Part shown: piece by piece, positions 63,946 through 64,000 of the stretch | How the letters are laid out: each line of letters opens with the position of its first letter | How positions within the stretch are numbered: the stretch's first letter is position 1 | NCBI RefSeq assembly: GCF_002910905.1 | Contig: NZ_NEUE01000105.1 | Coordinates: 1-64,000, forward strand | DNA length: 64,000 nt | Source of the DNA: Streptomyces sp. SM11 | GTDB taxonomy: Bacteria; Actinomycetota; Actinomycetes; Streptomycetales; Streptomycetaceae | Direction of reading: 5' to 3' | Notes under the pieces: model-generated | Database searches by the model: none | What the model was told of the DNA's origin: nothing | The model's input: the letters and a program-made list of their open reading frames with translations, nothing else | Position numbers and translations under genes: made by a program

Positions 63946-64000
63946 CGTGCGTGTCCTTCCCTTGATGCCGACGCCGTGCTCCTGCCCGCCGGGCCGGTGG

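Overview
The window is high-GC actinobacterial DNA. GC-rich third codon positions, frequent GTG starts with GGAGG-type ribosome sites, rare TTA codons, DUF397/XRE and CebR-type sequences, and core gene order all point to a Streptomyces chromosome. I see no rRNA, tRNA, CRISPR array or replication origin.

Left part (1-31 kb). A 5'-truncated MFS transporter lies beside a three-gene locus with a WXG100-type protein (930-4904). A leucine/branched-chain acyl-CoA catabolic operon follows on the minus strand (acdH-hmgL-mccA-mccB, 5025-10758). It is divergent from a TetR regulator, with two near-identical 16-bp operators between them. Next are GPP34 and DUF418 proteins, then a two-gene minus-strand polysaccharide locus (13619-18366). 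That locus pairs a cellulose-synthase-like GT2 enzyme with one protein that joins an acyltransferase-3 membrane domain, an SGNH domain and a GH16 glucanase domain. A DasR-like site precedes it. Further on are a CDF transporter, a TesB/acyl-CoA dehydrogenase pair, DUF5713, an AraC regulator with a VOC protein, a UvrA-like ATPase, an XRE/DUF397 pair, a GNAT, an esterase and a His-rich methyltransferase.

Middle (31-48 kb) is an accessory, partly decayed zone. It holds a deleted MFS gene, a truncated flavoprotein and a truncated cupin regulator. Tn3-family transposase relics lie at 33.8 and 41.0 kb, a resolvase relic at 44.6 kb, an IS3-type relic at 40.7 kb and an IS110 relic at 47.6 kb. Among them is a cellulose-utilisation gene set: an AA10 LPMO with CBM2, a GH5 endoglucanase with FN3 and CBM3, and a GH6 cellobiohydrolase with CBM2. 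Each has a CebR-type 14-bp box upstream. A peptidoglycan-binding membrane protein and a two-component system sit between the GH5 gene and the right-hand Tn3 relic. GH5 and the response regulator each carry a TTA (bldA) codon. A PadR/DoxX/APC-permease group shares CGATATCG elements.

Right part (48-64 kb) returns to core-like genes. A PucR regulator, a sodium:solute symporter, a ureohydrolase and a ThDP enzyme probably act together on arginine-derived guanidino compounds. Then come a fused two-half ABC exporter with asymmetric ATP sites, a small secreted protein, a secreted S37-type peptidase, a lipoprotein, a Tat-exported GH3 enzyme with a duplicated operator, and a TIM-barrel sugar isomerase-like protein.

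Several genes carry apparent single-base indels (CDF start, GNAT end, DoxX twice, the decayed MFS). These are either real decay or errors in the underlying sequence, and the entries say so.
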